Part shown: positions 1 to 8,877 of the stretch, in pieces
How positions within the stretch are numbered: the first letter of the stretch is position 1
Layout of the letters: the number at the start of each line of letters is the position of its first letter
Assembly (NCBI RefSeq): GCF_017316025.1
Contig: NZ_JAFLVT010000015.1
Span: forward strand, 1-64,000
Length of the DNA: 64,000 nt
Source of the DNA: Candidatus Enterococcus myersii
GTDB lineage: Bacteria; Bacillota; Bacilli; Lactobacillales; Enterococcaceae
Reading direction: 5' to 3'
Made by a program: the position numbers and the translations under genes
Notes under the pieces: model-generated
What the model was told of the DNA's origin: nothing
The model's input: only the letters and a program-made list of their open reading frames with translations
The model's database searches: none

Positions 1-35
1 AACACCGGTTAAATTATAATTTTATCAACTTTTAG

Positions 36-60
36 AACCGTCATTTTGGCGGTTTTTTTC
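36..60 (+). terminator. Terminator of a gene left of the window
   Basis: A short ACCG/CGGT hairpin is followed by seven T residues. It presumably ends a rightward gene outside the window, since no gene precedes it here. Confidence 0.5.
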
Positions 61-65
61 TGCAT

Positions 66-114
66 AAAAAAAGCGAGACTAAATTCGGATTACGACATTT
101 AGTCTCGCTTTTTT
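66..114. terminator. Bidirectional terminator below the rRNA methyltransferase gene
   Basis: Long inverted repeat (AGCGAGACTAAAT and its complement) with an A tract on the left and a T tract on the right, so it can work on both strands. It lies just past the stop codon of the leftward methyltransferase gene. Confidence 0.85.
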
Positions 115-160
115 AAATAGTTTCTGGTTGGTTATTCTGTTTATTCAATTAGGATAAAGG

Positions 161-1534
161 CTATTTTTTTGTCATTTTTACCACGACTTCACAACGAGCT
201 GTTTGTGGGAACATGTCGACAGATTGCAAATAATGAATATTATAAACCTGAGCCAAACTAACTAAGTCTCTGGCCAGAGTCGAAACATTACACGAAACAT
301 AGACGAGTTTTTTTACTGGTTGTTGTGTTAATGCGCGTAATAATTTTTGATCTAATCCTGTTCGGGGGGGATCGACCACGATTGCATCGGGTTGAAACCC
401 TGCTTTTAACCATTTCGGTAAAAGCTCTTCAGCTGTGCCGGTTTCATAATGCGTGTTCGTAACCCCTAAGCGTTTGGCATTCCGTTTAGCATCTTCAATC
501 GCTTGTGGGATGGTGTCCATGCCCCGGACTTCTTTGGCGATTTTAGCCATGGATAATCCGATAGTTCCTACACCGCAATAAGCATCCACTAACGTTTCTT
601 GTGGTGATAGTGCTAAAGCACGCCGGGCTTCAGCATATAAAATTTTTGTTTGGTAGGGATTTAATTGGAAAAAAGCTCGCGCTGATAAATCAAATTTTAA
701 ATCATCTAATGCTTCAGCGATACTTTCTTTTCCCCATAAGAGTTCAGTTGTATCCCCCATAACCAAAGAAGTCTTCTTATTTTGTACATTTTGCATGATA
801 GAAACAAGTTGGGGCACACGTTGCGTCAATTCGCGAATTAAACTATTTTTTTGGGGTAATTTATTCGTGTGGGTAATCAAGACGAGTTGAATTTCGCCAG
901 TTTTAATTCCTTTACGTACCATTAATGTTTTTAAAATACCACTATTTTTCTTTTCGTCATAAATAGGGATTTGATATTTGTTAATGAGTTGGACAGCAGT
1001 ATTGATGAGTGTTTGGGTATCTGGTTCTTGGACAATACAATTATCAATTGCTACTAAGTTATGGGAGGCAATTTCATAAAGACCAGCCTCTACTTTTTGT
1101 TTTTTAAAATTATAACGCAATTGAAACTGTGCTTTATTGCGATAGCGCCATGGCTCTTGCATCCCAATGGTTTCTTTTAACTCGTAATTTTTATAGCCAG
1201 CTGGTTTAAACTTCGTTAAAGCTTGCTGCAATAAATCGCGTTTAAAATCTAATTGTTTATTATATGATAGGTGCTGTAATTGACAGCCGCCACAACGATC
1301 ATAAAAAACACAAGGAGCAGTAATGCGATCTGGGCTTTTTTTGATTATTTGAATAATCTGCGCTTCAGCAAACTTTGCAGTGACGTTGGTAATTTTGGCT
1401 TGGATCTTTTCACCGGGTAAAGCTTTGGGGATAAAAATAATTAAACGTCTGAAATATGCAATTCCTTCGCCGTTAATGCCTAGACGCTTAATCGTGACGT
1501 TGATTTTTTGACCATTTTTCACAACTTGTTCCAT
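161..1534 (-). CDS. rlmD: 23S rRNA (uracil-5)-methyltransferase, RlmCD/RumA family
   Basis: This enzyme transfers a methyl group from S-adenosylmethionine to C5 of a uridine in 23S rRNA. The 457-residue length is normal for the family. An N-terminal TRAM RNA-binding domain (about residues 1-65) is followed by iron-sulfur cluster cysteines C75, C81 and C84, with a fourth near residue 165. The C-terminal half is a Rossmann-type methyltransferase ending in the catalytic motif YVSCNVSTLARDL. The ATG follows a clear AAGGAG site. It is transcribed alone, divergently from recX. Gram-positive members often methylate two sites (RlmCD); which uridines are modified here cannot be read from sequence. Confidence 0.9.
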   Translation of the reverse strand: MEQVVKNGQKINVTIKRLGINGEGIAYFRRLIIFIPKALPGEKIQAKITNVTAKFAEAQIIQIIKKSPDRITAPCVFYDRCGGCQLQHLSYNKQLDFKRDLLQQALTKFKPAGYKNYELKETIGMQEPWRYRNKAQFQLRYNFKKQKVEAGLYEIASHNLVAIDNCIVQEPDTQTLINTAVQLINKYQIPIYDEKKNSGILKTLMVRKGIKTGEIQLVLITHTNKLPQKNSLIRELTQRVPQLVSIMQNVQNKKTSLVMGDTTELLWGKESIAEALDDLKFDLSARAFFQLNPYQTKILYAEARRALALSPQETLVDAYCGVGTIGLSMAKIAKEVRGMDTIPQAIEDAKRNAKRLGVTNTHYETGTAEELLPKWLKAGFQPDAIVVDPPRTGLDQKLLRALTQQPVKKLVYVSCNVSTLARDLVSLAQVYNIHYLQSVDMFPQTARCEVVVKMTKK

Positions 1535-1736
1535 AAAAGACTCCTTGTTTTAGCGGTAAAAATAAGCTCCGCGTTTCTGTTGGTTTTTACTGTAGTTATC
1601 TTAACACACTAATTCATGAAACAAAACAATCCAGAAAGCTTTGGCCCCACGGTATTTTGTGATACACTACAAACGTACATTCGCTTGTTAATTTGTAGAG
1701 TTGACCTGATAAAATATTGAAAGAGGAGGCGTCTGT

Positions 1737-2525
1737 ATGCTTACCGTTGCAAAAGTAGCCAAGGCAAAACATGGTTTTTATGAAGTCGACTTATCAGACG
1801 GCAATTCACTAAGAGTCTCAGAAGATTTATTAATCAAATTCCGCTTATTAAAGGGAATGGAATTAGATGAAAAAGATGTTGAAGAGATAAAAAAAAATGC
1901 CCATTACGATATCGGTGTTCAATTTGCGCTAAATTATATTAGTTACCAGTTGCGTTCTGAAAAAGAAGTGCGCAGTTACTTAAAGGAACGTGAAATTCCA
2001 AGTTTTGATCGAGAAAAAATCATTCGTCATTTAAAAGACTTAAGTGTGCTCGATGATAAAGTCTATGGTGAGAGTTATGTTCGGACACAAATGCGACTAA
2101 GTGATAAAGGTCCCAGTGTATTAAAACAACAGTTGCAACAAAAAGGGTTAAAACCAGAAGTAATTGACGCTGCACTTAGTCTTTATAATGAGAAAATACA
2201 GTTTTCAGTAGCCCAGCGTGCTGCTGAAAAGGCTCTTAAGAAAATCCACAATAAAAGTTTCAAGGAAACAAAACAAAAATTACAGCTTTCCTTAAGACAA
2301 AAAGGTTTCAGTGGCGATGTAGCATCAGCTGTATTGGATAGTCTAGAATTAGAGATGGATGAAGAAACGGAAATAGAAGCCCTAAAAAAAGCTGGTGAGA
2401 AACTGTGGCGGCGTCATCAAAATAAAGCGCCCCACATTCGTAATCAAAAAATTAAACAAAGTCTTTATCAAAAGGGTTTTGCATTAGAGGAGATTCAGCA
2501 GTTTATCGATGAGCAGACAGAATGA
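1737..2525 (+). CDS. recX: Recombination regulator RecX
   Basis: RecX binds RecA filaments and limits their activity. The 262-residue protein is the long Gram-positive form, made of repeated three-helix RecX units (about residues 60-110, 110-160 and 160-260) rich in lysine and glutamate. The motif SEKEVRSYLKEREI is typical of the first unit. The ATG is preceded by a strong GAGGAGG site. The 3' end overlaps mutY by 17 bases, so the two DNA-maintenance genes are probably co-transcribed. Confidence 0.88.
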   Translation: MLTVAKVAKAKHGFYEVDLSDGNSLRVSEDLLIKFRLLKGMELDEKDVEEIKKNAHYDIGVQFALNYISYQLRSEKEVRSYLKEREIPSFDREKIIRHLKDLSVLDDKVYGESYVRTQMRLSDKGPSVLKQQLQQKGLKPEVIDAALSLYNEKIQFSVAQRAAEKALKKIHNKSFKETKQKLQLSLRQKGFSGDVASAVLDSLELEMDEETEIEALKKAGEKLWRRHQNKAPHIRNQKIKQSLYQKGFALEEIQQFIDEQTE

Positions 2526-3654
2526 GTACTTAAATGAAAAGCAAATAAAAAAGCTTCAAACAGACTTTATCTCGTGGTATGAAAATGAGCGACGCAACTT
2601 GCCGTGGCGGCAGACAAATGATCCGTATTTTATTTGGATTTCAGAAATTATGTTGCAACAGACCCGAGTGGATACGGTAATTGCCTATTTTTATCGGTTT
2701 ACAAAAAAATATCCCACAATAAAAGCATTAGCCCAAAGCGATGAACAAGAACTTTTAAAAGTTTGGGAGGGACTGGGGTATTATTCTAGAGCACGTAATT
2801 TAAAAAAAGCGGCCCAACAAATTATGACAGAATTTGACGGTGTTTTTCCAAGCGACATTGAAGCTATTCGTTCATTAAAAGGAATTGGACCGTATACCGC
2901 CGGCGCGATTGCCAGCATCGCTTTTCAAAAAGCAGAACCGGCAATTGACGGCAATGCAATGCGTGTAATCAGTCGCTTGTACGGTGTCGACTCAGATATT
3001 GCCAAACCAGCTAGTCGCAAGATTTTTGATGAAATTTTGCGTAAACTGATCCCAACCAGTGCACCAGGAGATTTTAATCAGGCTTTGATGGATCTTGGAT
3101 CAGGGGTTTGTACGCCTAAAAAGCCAGAGTGTCTTAGTTGTCCTTTAAAAAACTTTTGCTTTTCCTATAAAACACAACAACAAGAAAAATTTCCGGTTAA
3201 AACTAAAGCTACTAAACCAAAAGACGTATATTACGTTGCCATTGCCATTGTTAATGATAGTGGAGAATATCTTTTAGTACAGCGGCCTGATGAAGGACTC
3301 TTAGCAAAAATGTGGACATTTCCTTTAATTGAAGTAAGTCGGAAAGACTTTGAAATGGCACAAAAAAACTTTGCAAAAAATGCTGCCCCTATTGATCTTT
3401 TTAGTGTAGCAGAAGAGGTGCCGCTACCAGCCAGCTTGCCGCAAGATGTCGTTTGGCAAAAACGACATTTAGGCGAAATCAAACATATTTTTAGTCATTT
3501 AAAATGGCATGTATTGCTTTTTTATGGCGTAGCCCAATCAAATTTTGCCAAGCCTTTAAGGGGGCGATTTGTCCCAATCAAAGAGTTTAGCACCTATGTA
3601 TTCCCGAAACCGCAGCAAAAGTTAGTAGACCTATTGGAAAAAAGCAAACAGTGA
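2509..3654 (+). CDS. mutY: A/G-specific adenine DNA glycosylase MutY
   Basis: MutY removes adenine mispaired with 8-oxoguanine or guanine. Visible features are the catalytic glutamate region SEIMLQQTRVDTV, the helix-hairpin-helix LKGIGPYTAGAIASIAF with the downstream catalytic aspartate in PAIDGNAMRV, and a [4Fe-4S] loop with C-x6-C-x2-C-x5-C spacing. The C-terminal NUDIX-like domain (from about residue 240) recognises 8-oxoguanine. The 381-residue length is normal. The start lies inside the recX end and has only a weak ribosome site, so translational coupling to recX is likely. Confidence 0.92.
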   Translation: MSRQNEYLNEKQIKKLQTDFISWYENERRNLPWRQTNDPYFIWISEIMLQQTRVDTVIAYFYRFTKKYPTIKALAQSDEQELLKVWEGLGYYSRARNLKKAAQQIMTEFDGVFPSDIEAIRSLKGIGPYTAGAIASIAFQKAEPAIDGNAMRVISRLYGVDSDIAKPASRKIFDEILRKLIPTSAPGDFNQALMDLGSGVCTPKKPECLSCPLKNFCFSYKTQQQEKFPVKTKATKPKDVYYVAIAIVNDSGEYLLVQRPDEGLLAKMWTFPLIEVSRKDFEMAQKNFAKNAAPIDLFSVAEEVPLPASLPQDVVWQKRHLGEIKHIFSHLKWHVLLFYGVAQSNFAKPLRGRFVPIKEFSTYVFPKPQQKLVDLLEKSKQ

Positions 3655-3757
3655 ATAAACATTTCTAGTCAAGCTTTGTTTTTATTGCTATAATAATTAC
3701 GATGTCGGTGTAAAACATACCCAACATACCATCACGGTTAAAAGGGAAGGTTAGAGT

Positions 3758-4291
3758 ATGCAAATTCCAAAAGAAGGCGAGTTTGTAACAATCCAAAGTT
3801 ATAAACATGATGGCAATTTGCACCGTACGTGGCGAGATACAATGGTTTTAAAAACCAGCGAATATTCGATGATTGGCGTAAATGACCACACACTGGTGAC
3901 AGAGTCTGACGGTAGACGATGGGTGACTAGAGAACCTGCAATCGTTTATTTTCATAAGAAGTGTTGGTTCAACGTCATTGCCATGATTCGCGAAAAAGGT
4001 GTCTCTTATTATTGTAATCTAGCTTCACCTTATTTATTAGATGAGGAGGCCTTGAAGTATATTGATTATGATCTTGATATCAAGGTTTTTCCTGATGGTG
4101 AAAAGCGGCTACTAGATGTGGATGAATATGAGCAACATAGTAAACTCATGCATTATCCCAAAGACGTTGATTATATTTTAAAAGAAAACGTCAAAATATT
4201 AGTGGATTGGATTAATAATGGTAAAGGTCCTTTTTCAGAAGGCTATATCGATATTTGGTATGACCGCTACAAGCAATTGTCACGAAAATAA
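3758..4291 (+). CDS. ntdP: DUF402 nucleoside tri-/diphosphatase (NtdP/YgaC family)
   Basis: The 177-residue protein matches the DUF402 family, whose members hydrolyse nucleoside tri- and diphosphates. The N-terminal segment [17 protein letters not shown] and the central acidic stretch [25 protein letters not shown] are characteristic and include the aspartates thought to bind metal. An AGGGAAGG site precedes the ATG. The gene is monocistronic with its own terminator. The family assignment is firm; the in vivo substrate is inferred from homologues. Confidence 0.85.
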   Translation: MQIPKEGEFVTIQSYKHDGNLHRTWRDTMVLKTSEYSMIGVNDHTLVTESDGRRWVTREPAIVYFHKKCWFNVIAMIREKGVSYYCNLASPYLLDEEALKYIDYDLDIKVFPDGEKRLLDVDEYEQHSKLMHYPKDVDYILKENVKILVDWINNGKGPFSEGYIDIWYDRYKQLSRK

Positions 4292-4329
4292 AAAAACTAT
4301 CCTGCATTTTTGTGTGGGATAGTTTTTTT
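4291..4329 (+). terminator. Terminator after ntdP
   Basis: AAAAAACTATCC pairs with GGATAGTTTTTTT around a loop of about 14 bases. It begins at the ntdP stop codon. Confidence 0.85.
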
Positions 4330-4392
4330 AGGCTCATTTAAGTAAATTAAGGTACAATAAAGATATCAAATAAATCACAGGTCGGATAATAG

Positions 4393-5373
4393 ATGAAACG
4401 AAAAATTAAGTTTACGATTGTCATTTTAGTAATCGCCATAATCAGCGCTGGAGCTCTAATTGGACAATATAATATAAAAAGTGAAGCACAGCCAACAGTG
4501 AAGAAAAAAGAACAAGAGTCTTTTGTTACGATTGTAGATTCTAACCCGTTAACCGTAAGCACAAAAAAAGTGCAAGTTTATGTTGATCCGGCGTTATACA
4601 GTACCACCGCTGAAACGGCAAATGACTATGTTGCCTTAAAAGAGTCCCCCAACGCAAAAAGTGCGACTTTAGTTAATTTATACCGCGGAGAATGGGGCGT
4701 ATACTTAGCAAGTCAAAATGATTGGATTAAAATCAATAGCAATGACGGAAAAATCGGATGGTTAAAAAAAGAAAACACCCAAATTATGACCAGTACGCGT
4801 AAAGTGAAACCGACATTAACGCAATTTAAAGTGGTCTTGGATGCCGGTCATGGTGGAATTGACACTGGTGCAGAAAGTGACGATGGTACACTTACTGAAA
4901 AAGAATTAACACTTCAGACCGTAAAAAAAATTGGTGCGGCGTTAGAAAAAATCGGTGTTAGCGTTGCGTATACCCGGACCCAAGACAACTATTTGGCGTT
5001 GGAAGATATTACCAAAAAATCAATGGCAGAAAGTGCGGATCTATTTATCAGTATTCATTATGACAAATACGACTATGATAACGGCATGAATGGACAAACG
5101 ACCTACTATTACTATCAAGATGATAAATTTGCCGCAACGAGTATTAATACAGCACTTCAAAAAAACTTAGCCTTGAATAATAACGGCATTAGGCTGGGCA
5201 ATTACTTTGTGTTACGCCAGTCTAATCGTCCCAGTCTATTATTAGAATTGGGCTATTTAAACAGCGACAGTGATTTAGCACTAATCAAGCAAGCAGACTT
5301 TCAAGACAAAGTAGCTACAGGGATTGTAGCTGGTATTCAGACTTACGTTAATGAACTGAATTTGAACCAATAA
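4393..5373 (+). CDS. Secreted or membrane-anchored N-acetylmuramoyl-L-alanine amidase with SH3 domain
   Basis: This 326-residue protein is predicted to cleave the amide bond between MurNAc and the peptide stem of peptidoglycan. Residues 1-30 form a basic-then-hydrophobic segment, either an uncleaved signal anchor or a signal peptide. A bacterial SH3-like wall-binding domain spans about residues 55-130. The Amidase_3 domain (about 150-320) shows the zinc and catalytic motifs DAGHGGIDTGAES, EKELTL, SIHYDKY and LLELGYLNS. The ribosome site before the ATG is weak. It is monocistronic, with a strong terminator downstream. Confidence 0.88.
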   Translation: MKRKIKFTIVILVIAIISAGALIGQYNIKSEAQPTVKKKEQESFVTIVDSNPLTVSTKKVQVYVDPALYSTTAETANDYVALKESPNAKSATLVNLYRGEWGVYLASQNDWIKINSNDGKIGWLKKENTQIMTSTRKVKPTLTQFKVVLDAGHGGIDTGAESDDGTLTEKELTLQTVKKIGAALEKIGVSVAYTRTQDNYLALEDITKKSMAESADLFISIHYDKYDYDNGMNGQTTYYYYQDDKFAATSINTALQKNLALNNNGIRLGNYFVLRQSNRPSLLLELGYLNSDSDLALIKQADFQDKVATGIVAGIQTYVNELNLNQ

Positions 5374-5375
5374 AC

Positions 5376-5430
5376 AAAAGCCCAAAGAAATAGTAATTGT
5401 TTTAACAACTACTGTTTCTTTGGGCTTTTT
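5376..5430. terminator. Terminator between amidase and acetyltransferase genes
   Basis: A near-continuous stem built on AAAGCCCAAAGAAA and its complement, with T runs on both strands. It can serve the rightward amidase and the leftward GNAT gene. Confidence 0.88.
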
Positions 5431-5494
5431 AGTCTATATGCTAGCTTATCGTATTAAGTTTTTGCAAGATCAACTTGATTAAATAAACTAGATT

Positions 5495-5935
5495 TTAGTC
5501 TGCTAATTTTTTTATCATGGTGACGTGTTTAATGCCTGCTTCTGTAAAAGGTTCCCCGGTCGCCTTAAAACCCATTTCTTGGTAAAAAGCGCGTGCTTGC
5601 CATTGTGAGCCTAAGGTAATTTCTTTAAAATCATGTTCTTTTGCAAAATCTTCTGCCCCTTGTAACAAAATTTTTCCTAAACCTTTACCCCGATATTCTT
5701 TTAGCACAGCCATGCGTTGTACTTTTACTGTAGTATCATCTAGTGGCAAAAGACGGACGGTTGCCAGTGGTTTTTTTTGGTCATCATATAAGACAAAATG
5801 GATTGCATAGGCTTCGTTACCATCAATTTCAATGGATAAAGGAACTTTTTGTTCTTTTACAAAAACTTGGTTACGGATTTTCACCGCAGCTAAATAAATC
5901 TCACTCATAGTATCTCTAGTTTGGAGGATACGCAA
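5495..5935 (-). CDS. GNAT family N-acetyltransferase (ElaA/YjcF-like)
   Basis: The 146-residue protein has the acetyl-CoA binding core of the GNAT fold: VQRMAVLKEYRGKGLGKILLQGAE (written here as one family motif, residues about 72-95) followed by ARAFYQEMGF. The N-terminal segment (IYLAAVKIRNQVFVKEQ) resembles the YjcF/ElaA subgroup, whose substrate is not established. The start is a TTG preceded by AAGGCGA; an in-frame ATG ten codons later lacks a good site. It is a single gene facing the amidase across a shared terminator. Confidence 0.8.
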   Translation of the reverse strand: MRILQTRDTMSEIYLAAVKIRNQVFVKEQKVPLSIEIDGNEAYAIHFVLYDDQKKPLATVRLLPLDDTTVKVQRMAVLKEYRGKGLGKILLQGAEDFAKEHDFKEITLGSQWQARAFYQEMGFKATGEPFTEAGIKHVTMIKKLAD

Positions 5936-6101
5936 AAAAATCGCCTTCTTTCAATATTTTTTCAATTCTTGCAAAAATAATTGCAAATACCCTTGTTTTA
6001 AGTTTGCAAGTCAGTTATTTTTTGATAAGATTAGTAACAACTAAAATTAAAACAGAATGACGAAATTGTAAACTGTTTTGTTTAGCTGAAGGAGTGATAA
6101 T

Positions 6102-7235
6102 TTGTTAGAAAAACTAAAAAATTCAAAAATCATGTTTTGGTCATTAGAATTACTAATTTTGGCTACCTTGATTTTTGTTTCAACCAAAATTGATTTCATT
6201 TTTAAACCAATTGGAACTTTTTTCTCAACCCTTTTTGCACCAGTTCTAATTGCGGGGTTTTTGTATTATTTATTAAACCCAATTGTGAACTTATTGGAAA
6301 AAAGAGTCAAACTAAAACGAATTTATGGAATTATTTTAGTTTTTATTCTTTTAATCGGTGCGTTGGTCTTAATTATCGGTAGTGTTATTCCAAGTCTTGT
6401 CAGCCAAATTACTTCGTTGGCTGAAAGTATCCCTTCATTTATTGCAAGTGTGGAGGACTGGATCAGAGAAATGGCACGTAGTCCGTTTTTCAAACAAATC
6501 GATCTGCAAGCGCAATTTGATAAATTGGACATTTCCTATGGTACGATTATTCAACGCTTTTTAAGTAGCCTTTCCAATAGTATCGGTTCAATTGTTGGTC
6601 AAGTCGCAAATGCCACGATGATTATTGTAACTGCGCCCTTTATTTTATTTTACATGTTAAAAGACGGAAATCGTTTGGTGCCAAATATTCAACGTTTCTT
6701 TCCCGTTAATCGGCGCCAGCAAATTGTGGATCTCTTAGGAAAGTTAAATTATACCTTATCGAAATATATTAGCGGACAAGCCATTGAATGTGTTTTTGTT
6801 GCTACATTTACTTTTATCGGGTATTTGGTCATCGGGGTGGATTACGCCTTCTTATTTGGTGTGATTGCAGGGGTCACCAACTTAATTCCTTACTTGGGTC
6901 CTTATTTAGGACTGATGCCAGCTGTTTTAGTGACTGTTTTTGATTCACCACTAAAAGCATTGCTGTGTTGTGTTGTCGTCTTAATTGTACAACAATTAGA
7001 TGGAAATATTATTTATCCTAACGTAATTGGAAAAACATTGTCCATTCATCCTTTGACGATTATTTTAGTTTTATTAGTAGCCGGAAACATTGCAGGGTTA
7101 TTAGGGATTTTCTTAGGGGTGCCATTTTACGCTGTGTGCCGGGTTTTAGTCACCTTTATTGTGAAGTTAGTGAAAGAAGATAAAAAAATCCATGAGGATG
7201 AATTAGTAAAAGATGAGATACAACAAACGGAGTAG
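6102..7235 (+). CDS. AI-2E family transporter (PerM/YtvI-like membrane protein)
   Basis: The 377-residue protein has about eight hydrophobic segments with a large middle region (about residues 105-165) outside the membrane, as in the AI-2E/UPF0118 family. The segment YLGPYLGLMPA and the later LDGNIIYPNVIGKTLSIHPL are family hallmarks. Members have been linked to AI-2 export and to Na+/H+ exchange, so the substrate is open. The start is TTG with a well placed GAAGGAGTG site. Confidence 0.85.
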   Translation: MLEKLKNSKIMFWSLELLILATLIFVSTKIDFIFKPIGTFFSTLFAPVLIAGFLYYLLNPIVNLLEKRVKLKRIYGIILVFILLIGALVLIIGSVIPSLVSQITSLAESIPSFIASVEDWIREMARSPFFKQIDLQAQFDKLDISYGTIIQRFLSSLSNSIGSIVGQVANATMIIVTAPFILFYMLKDGNRLVPNIQRFFPVNRRQQIVDLLGKLNYTLSKYISGQAIECVFVATFTFIGYLVIGVDYAFLFGVIAGVTNLIPYLGPYLGLMPAVLVTVFDSPLKALLCCVVVLIVQQLDGNIIYPNVIGKTLSIHPLTIILVLLVAGNIAGLLGIFLGVPFYAVCRVLVTFIVKLVKEDKKIHEDELVKDEIQQTE

Positions 7236-7278
7236 TATTGTTTTTATTGCAAAGAATTTACCTTTGTGATACGATTTT

Positions 7279-7305
7279 AGCGTGGCAAATGCCACGCTTT
7301 TTTTC
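7279..7305 (+). terminator. Terminator after the AI-2E family gene
   Basis: AGCGTGGCA/TGCCACGCT hairpin with a two-base loop and a run of T residues. Confidence 0.9.
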
Positions 7306-7341
7306 TATTTAAACATGAAAATATAAGGAGAGAAAGAAATT

Positions 7342-8715
7342 ATGAATTCTGACCCCGAGAGTCAGTCGCTGATCGCCCAGTTTTTATTATTAATTGTTTT
7401 AACGCTGATTAATGCCTTTTTGGCTGCTTCAGAAATTGCCGTTGTGTCAATTAACAAAAACCGGGTGGAACAAAAAGCTGAAGAAGGCAATGTCAAGTCG
7501 CAAAAATTACTCAAAATATTGGAAAACCCAACTAACTTTTTATCCACCATCCAAGTGGGGATTACGTTAGTAAATATTTTATCAGGGGCATCCTTAGCTG
7601 ACACGCTATCTAGCCGTCTGGCACCTGTTTTAGGTGGTGGAGCTGCCGCTAAAAGTATTGCCAATATTATCGTTTTAGCGATTTTAACTTATGTGTCCAT
7701 CGTTTTTGGGGAATTATACCCTAAGCGAATTGCCTTAAATAAATCAGAAGAAGTTGCGACTTTTACTTCTGGTGTTATCCGTGTCATTGGCACAATCGCA
7801 AAACCTTTTGTGTGGTTGTTATCGGCATCAACCAGTCTATTGGCAAAAATTACGCCGATGGATTTTGATGATGAAGACTCAAAAATGACCCGCGATGAAA
7901 TGCGTTATATGTTGGAAACAGAAGGTGTTTTAGAAGAAGACGAATTGGAAATGTTACAAGGGGTCTTTTCACTAGATACAAAAGTGGCCCGCGAAGTCAT
8001 GGTACCTAGAACAGACGCTTTTATGGTAGACATTAATGATCCAATCGCTGAAATTGTAACTGACGTGTTATCAGAAAATTATTCCCGTATTCCAGTCTAT
8101 GATGAAGATAAGGACAAAGTAATTGGTGTCTTGCATACTAAGAATCTTTTGAAAGCGGCTTATCAATTTGGCTTTGAAAATATTGATATGCATAAGATTT
8201 TACAAGAGCCTTTATTTGTACCAGAAACAGTTTTTATTGACGACTTATTATATGAATTGAAAAAGACCCGTAACCAAATGGCGATTCTTTTAGATGAGTA
8301 TGGTGGTATGGTAGGGGTTGTGACATTAGAAGACTTGTTGGAAGAAATCGTAGGTGAAATTGACGATGAAACCGATGAAGTAGAAAAACTATATGAACAA
8401 GTAAATGATCATGAATATATTATTCAAGGTCGCATGCTAATTGATGAGTTTAACGAAGCCTTTGACACGGACTTGCATATGAGTGATGTGGATACAATGG
8501 CTGGATACCTAATCACAGCTTTGGGAACTATTCCAGATGAAGGTGAGAAACTTTCTTTTGAAGTGGACAACTTGACTCTGATTTCTGAAGAGATGGAAGG
8601 TTCACGTGTGTTGAAAATCCGCGTTATTTTCCGCGACCCGGAAATTGAAGTTCAACCAGAGGAAGAAAGACGTCATTTTCGTAAAGAGTTTGAAGATGAC
8701 GAGCCAAGACGTTAA
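7342..8715 (+). CDS. CNNM/CorC-type transporter with CBS domains (hemolysin family protein)
   Basis: The 457-residue protein starts with a DUF21/CNNM transmembrane domain (about residues 1-190, four hydrophobic segments). Two CBS domains (about 205-335, with EVMVPRTDAFMVD and TLEDLLEEIVGEIDDE) and a C-terminal CorC_HlyC domain follow. Homologues export magnesium or act in metal homeostasis; the name hemolysin is historical. An AAGGAG site lies upstream and a terminator downstream, so it is a single transcription unit. Confidence 0.87.
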   Translation: MNSDPESQSLIAQFLLLIVLTLINAFLAASEIAVVSINKNRVEQKAEEGNVKSQKLLKILENPTNFLSTIQVGITLVNILSGASLADTLSSRLAPVLGGGAAAKSIANIIVLAILTYVSIVFGELYPKRIALNKSEEVATFTSGVIRVIGTIAKPFVWLLSASTSLLAKITPMDFDDEDSKMTRDEMRYMLETEGVLEEDELEMLQGVFSLDTKVAREVMVPRTDAFMVDINDPIAEIVTDVLSENYSRIPVYDEDKDKVIGVLHTKNLLKAAYQFGFENIDMHKILQEPLFVPETVFIDDLLYELKKTRNQMAILLDEYGGMVGVVTLEDLLEEIVGEIDDETDEVEKLYEQVNDHEYIIQGRMLIDEFNEAFDTDLHMSDVDTMAGYLITALGTIPDEGEKLSFEVDNLTLISEEMEGSRVLKIRVIFRDPEIEVQPEEERRHFRKEFEDDEPRR

Positions 8716-8724
8716 AAAGTGGAG

Positions 8725-8757
8725 GTGATGTGCTGAAATTTTGGCACATCACTTTTT
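8725..8757 (+). terminator. Terminator after the CNNM-type gene
   Basis: GTGATGTGC/GCACATCAC hairpin followed by six T residues. Confidence 0.88.
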
Positions 8758-8762
8758 TATCG

Positions 8763-8791
8763 TTTATGAAATTTTCATTCCATGCTATACT
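8763..8791 (+). promoter_or_regulatory. Likely prfC promoter
   Basis: An extended -10 box (TGC-TATACT, -10 at 8786-8791) with a poor -35 (TTTATG) at 17-base spacing. It lies about 90 bases before prfC, in the only space available for its promoter. Confidence 0.45.
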
Positions 8792-8877
8792 AGCATAGTT
8801 GTTTACTATTACCCTAAGCCAAAATACAAGTTAATGGCTACTGCCATTTTTAATTTTACGAAATAAAGGAGAACACA